Positions 61,831-64,000 of a stretch of DNA of 64,000 bases are shown here, one piece after another (positions within the stretch are counted from its first letter, which is position 1; each line of letters opens with the position of its first letter). The notes under the pieces are model-generated. The model saw only the letters and a list, made by a program, of their open reading frames with translations. It did no database searches and had not been told where the DNA came from. Both the position numbers and the translations under genes were made by a program. The stretch covers positions 1 through 64,000 of the forward strand of contig CAZDQL010000012.1 of assembly GCA_964507325.1 (NCBI GenBank), in the 5' to 3' direction. This DNA is from CAZDQL01 sp964507325 (GTDB taxonomy: Bacteria > Planctomycetota > UBA1135 > GCA-002686595).

Positions 61831-61831
61831 C

Positions 61832-62914
61832 TCAGCAGGCTCCCTCTCCCCGCAGGGCCTCCATCAGGTCGCGTACCTCGTAGCTGATCCGGCTGTGGAG
61901 GTCCTCGAGCACCTCCACGCTCGTATCCTCGCCGTCCACCTCCTCCAGGTCCCACTCCAGGAGGACGGTGTTGAAGGGCAGCTCGTCGAGCCTCTCCCGT
62001 GCGTCGCCCGCCAGGTCGACGATCACGTGGTACTCCGCCAACTCGTCGTGGTGTGCCGCCACCGGCTTCGGGTGGGCGTTCAAGAGCGGGAACCCGTGGG
62101 CGTCCATGAACTCGCGCATGCTCGGACTCAAGGCGGAAGCCGGCTCCCAGCCCCCGCTGGCGTAGCGGCCGCTCTCGGGGAAGGCCTTGCGTGCGATCGC
62201 CTCGGCCATCTGGCTGGCGACGGCGTTGTGCCGGTCGACGAAGAGCACCTGGTAGACCTTGGGGGTCTTGGTCTCGCCGGTGGCGACGAAGATCGTCTCC
62301 TCGCAGATGTTCCTGGCCTGGTCGCTCACCCGCTCGAGGCAGTGGAAAGTCTCGAGCAGGGCCAGGATGTCGCGGATCGGCCGCGTCTGCTCCTCGCCCT
62401 CCTGGACGAGGTCCGCCAGCACCTTGTCCAGGGTGCGGCCGAGCTGATAGGACATCGCCTTCGTGCCGCGCGCCAGCTCCGCGTTCGACTCGCTGAAGGC
62501 CTTCATGCTCTGGTCGAACATGCGCCGGGCGTGGTCCGCGACCATTTCGATGTCGCGCACCACCACCGCCGGGGGTTCCTTGCTCAGCTGGCAGGTCTCG
62601 CGGCAGACGGTGACGGCGTAGTCACCGATGCGCTCCAGGGCGATGTTGAGCCGCAGCACGGACGAGATGAATCGCAGGGTGCCGGCGCTGGGCAAGTGTC
62701 GTGCCACGAAGGAGTGGCACGTGTCGTCGAGGGCGCGGATCGCACGGTTGACCCAGAGGTCCCCCAGGATCGTCCTGGCGGCCATCTGACGGTCGTGGGT
62801 CAGCAGGGCTCGGATGCAGTCGTTCAGAGCCGTGGCGATGCGCTCCGTCACCTCCCGCACCCGGTTGTGGATGTCGGTGAGGTCTCGCTCGAGGCGCTCC
62901 TCGTAGTGACTCAT
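61832..62914 (-). CDS. phoU: PhoU fused to an inactive low-molecular-weight phosphatase-like domain
   Basis: Residues about 1-210 are a PhoU protein with two PhoU motifs, LERIGDYAV near 93-101 and LERVSDQARNI near 193-203, which bind metal and restrain Pst uptake and Pho signalling. Residues about 219-360 resemble the low-molecular-weight phosphatase/ArsC fold: VLFVDRHNAVASQMAEA, YASGGWEPAS and VDLAGDARE. The catalytic CX5R loop is lost: the Cys is Asp227 and the Arg is Ala233. The domain is therefore unlikely to be a phosphatase or arsenate reductase, but may still bind an oxyanion or a partner. PhoU length is normally about 220-240, so the fusion is real. Confidence 0.9.
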   Translation of the reverse strand: MSHYEERLERDLTDIHNRVREVTERIATALNDCIRALLTHDRQMAARTILGDLWVNRAIRALDDTCHSFVARHLPSAGTLRFISSVLRLNIALERIGDYAVTVCRETCQLSKEPPAVVVRDIEMVADHARRMFDQSMKAFSESNAELARGTKAMSYQLGRTLDKVLADLVQEGEEQTRPIRDILALLETFHCLERVSDQARNICEETIFVATGETKTPKVYQVLFVDRHNAVASQMAEAIARKAFPESGRYASGGWEPASALSPSMREFMDAHGFPLLNAHPKPVAAHHDELAEYHVIVDLAGDARERLDELPFNTVLLEWDLEEVDGEDTSVEVLEDLHSRISYEVRDLMEALRGEGAC

Positions 62915-62957
62915 GTTCAGGGTCCCTCTCGCCGTCGAGGCGCGTGGGTCGACGCTG

Positions 62958-63815
62958 CTACTTGGAGACTGGGGCGTAGCCCTTCTTGCTGATGATCCCC
63001 TGGCCCTCGGGGCTCAGGATCCAGTCCAGGTACTCCTTGACTGCTCCGGCGGGCTCGCCGCGGGTGTACATGAAGAGCGGGCGCGCGATCGGGTAGCTGC
63101 CGTCGGAGGCGGTCTCGACCGAAGGTGCCACGGTGGGAGCTCCTTCCTTGGAGACCGCCAGCATCTTGACGTGCTCGGTGGCGTAGGCCAGACCGCTGTA
63201 GCCGATGGCGCAGGGTGTGGTCGAGACCAGCTCGACCACGTCCTTGGAGCCGTGCATGTCGCGCGAACCGAGCTTGTAGTCGCGCCCCTTGCCGAGCACG
63301 GCCTTCTTGAAGTAGGCGAAGGTCCCGGAGTTGTTCTGGCGGCTGACGCGCACGATCTCCCCGCTGCCGCAGCCGGGGACCTCGATGCTCATGTCACCCC
63401 ACTCCTCGTACTCCCCGCCTTCGCCGTAGATCGCGGCCAGTTGCTCGATGGTGATCTCGGTCAGCGGGTTGTCCGCGTGCACGAAGACCGCCAGTGCGTC
63501 GTAGCCGACGATGTGCTCCACCGGCTCGACGCCGTTCTTGCGGGCCAGCTCGATCTCCTCCTCCTTCATGCGGCGACTGGCGTTGGCGAGGTCCACCGTG
63601 CCGTTGATGAGGGCGGAGATCCCCGTCCCCGACCCCCCGCCGGTGACCGCGACCACCACGACGGAGTCCTTGGCCTTGTACACCTCAGCCCAGGCCTGGG
63701 CCACGTTGACGAGGGTGTCGGAGCCCTTGTTCTGGATGACGACTCGATTGGCGGAACCCCCGCCACCGCAGGCGCAGAGAGAGAGGGCGACGACGCAGAG
63801 GGCAGCGGATCTCAT
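62958..63815 (-). CDS. pstS: Phosphate-binding lipoprotein
   Basis: The 285-residue protein has a signal peptide with a lipobox (LCAC followed by GGGG), so it is a membrane-anchored lipoprotein with Cys about 16. Phosphate-pocket features of PstS are NKGSDT near 29-34, TGGGSGTGISALINGTVDLANASR quoted in part as SGTGISALINGTVDLANA, and the RQNNSGTFAYF stretch. It supplies phosphate to PstC-PstA. It is the first gene of the operon, with its own upstream region (63816-64000). Confidence 0.95.
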   Translation of the reverse strand: MRSAALCVVALSLCACGGGGSANRVVIQNKGSDTLVNVAQAWAEVYKAKDSVVVVAVTGGGSGTGISALINGTVDLANASRRMKEEEIELARKNGVEPVEHIVGYDALAVFVHADNPLTEITIEQLAAIYGEGGEYEEWGDMSIEVPGCGSGEIVRVSRQNNSGTFAYFKKAVLGKGRDYKLGSRDMHGSKDVVELVSTTPCAIGYSGLAYATEHVKMLAVSKEGAPTVAPSVETASDGSYPIARPLFMYTRGEPAGAVKEYLDWILSPEGQGIISKKGYAPVSK

Positions 63816-63907
63816 GGGGGGTGGAACCGGTGCTAGACCGGATTCTGGGCTGGGGGGAGAGATGGAGTCCTCAGCGACGCGGAGATCAGCTCCGGGCCGC
63901 GGGCGGG

Positions 63908-63913
63908 ATTCTA
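63908..63913 (-). promoter_or_regulatory. Candidate -10 element of the pst operon (TAGAAT)
   Basis: On the minus strand TAGAAT lies 93 bases before the pstS start. The same hexamer precedes the lipoprotein gene at 6881. I see no clear Pho box in 63816-64000; the rest of this region shows no gene or repeat. Confidence 0.4.
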
Positions 63914-64000
63914 CCGCCTACAACGTCACCCAACATCCTGCGCCCTGGCCGATGTCGCGTGGCCAGCGGGGACCTCGAGCCCTACTCCTGGTACCCCAGG

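Noticed and set aside
63816..64000. Search for a Pho box upstream of pstS
   Set aside because: No direct repeats of the CTGTCAT or TTCATG kind with 11-base phasing were seen. Regulation by phosphate is likely from family knowledge but not shown by the sequence.
1..64000. tRNA, rRNA, CRISPR and prophage or plasmid features
   Set aside because: No cloverleaf-type sequence, rRNA stretch, regular spaced repeat, integrase, phage structural gene or replication origin was recognised by reading both strands. Small RNAs cannot be excluded.

Overview
The window is about 70% GC and almost fully coding. Its gene set points to a Gram-negative environmental bacterium, most likely a planctomycete or a relative (inference). 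The reasons are a secreted sulfatase, several large carboxypeptidase-regulatory-like surface proteins, ECF sigma factors fused to or paired with unusual membrane partners, a YfbK-like vWA protein behind an ECF sigma factor, a Tricorn-type protease, an outer-membrane porin with a LolA-like partner, and a C-terminal surface module shared by two unrelated exported proteins. No tRNA, rRNA, CRISPR array or complete insertion sequence was found.

Layout. 1-310: 5' end of carB (minus). 311-3494: small membrane proteins and the decayed 3' end of a paralogue. 3540-9856: a membrane-tethered ECF sigma fusion divergent from a lipoprotein of the same repeat class, then two tandem membrane paralogues. 9871-22505: exported proteins (Tricorn-like protease, HExxH metallopeptidase, glycosidase-like propeller, metallophosphoesterase, large repeat protein, twin F-type lectin). 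22498-25759: a coupled operon of a class-I glutamine amidotransferase, a membrane protein and aroB (minus). 25843-28207: a CaCA exchanger convergent with an ATP-grasp protein.

28326-33248 (minus) is the most interesting block: a macro-domain protein, a b-type cytochrome-like membrane protein, a DsrK/HdrD-type iron-sulfur protein fused to a response-regulator receiver domain, a histidine kinase whose two PAS domains carry four cysteines at identical spacing, and a single-domain response regulator. I infer a device that couples membrane electron flow to phosphorelay signalling.

33565-48560: a short pyruvate kinase-like protein, a Tat-exported sialidase-like protein, a four-gene translationally coupled set (DUF2892, RND/MMPL, LolA-like, outer-membrane barrel), a five-haem cytochrome c, further secreted proteins and a sulfatase. 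48557-58470: a DinB-like protein, a papain-like unknown, a 197-bp inverted-repeat element resembling a MITE, an agmatinase-family enzyme, a pair of SPFH proteins, a serine hydrolase, and an ECF sigma/anti-sigma-vWA pair. 58487-63815 (minus) is a complete Pst phosphate-uptake operon: pstS, phoU, pstC, pstA and two pstB genes. The two ATPases have complementary degenerate motifs, and PhoU carries a fused tyrosine-phosphatase-like domain without its catalytic residues.

Two general features recur. A TAnnnT hexamer (often TAGGCT, TAGGAT, TATCCT or TAGAAT) lies 10-60 bases upstream of many starts and probably marks the main -10 promoter element. Convergent genes often end in a compact hairpin that touches or overlaps one or both stop codons and has no U-tract.
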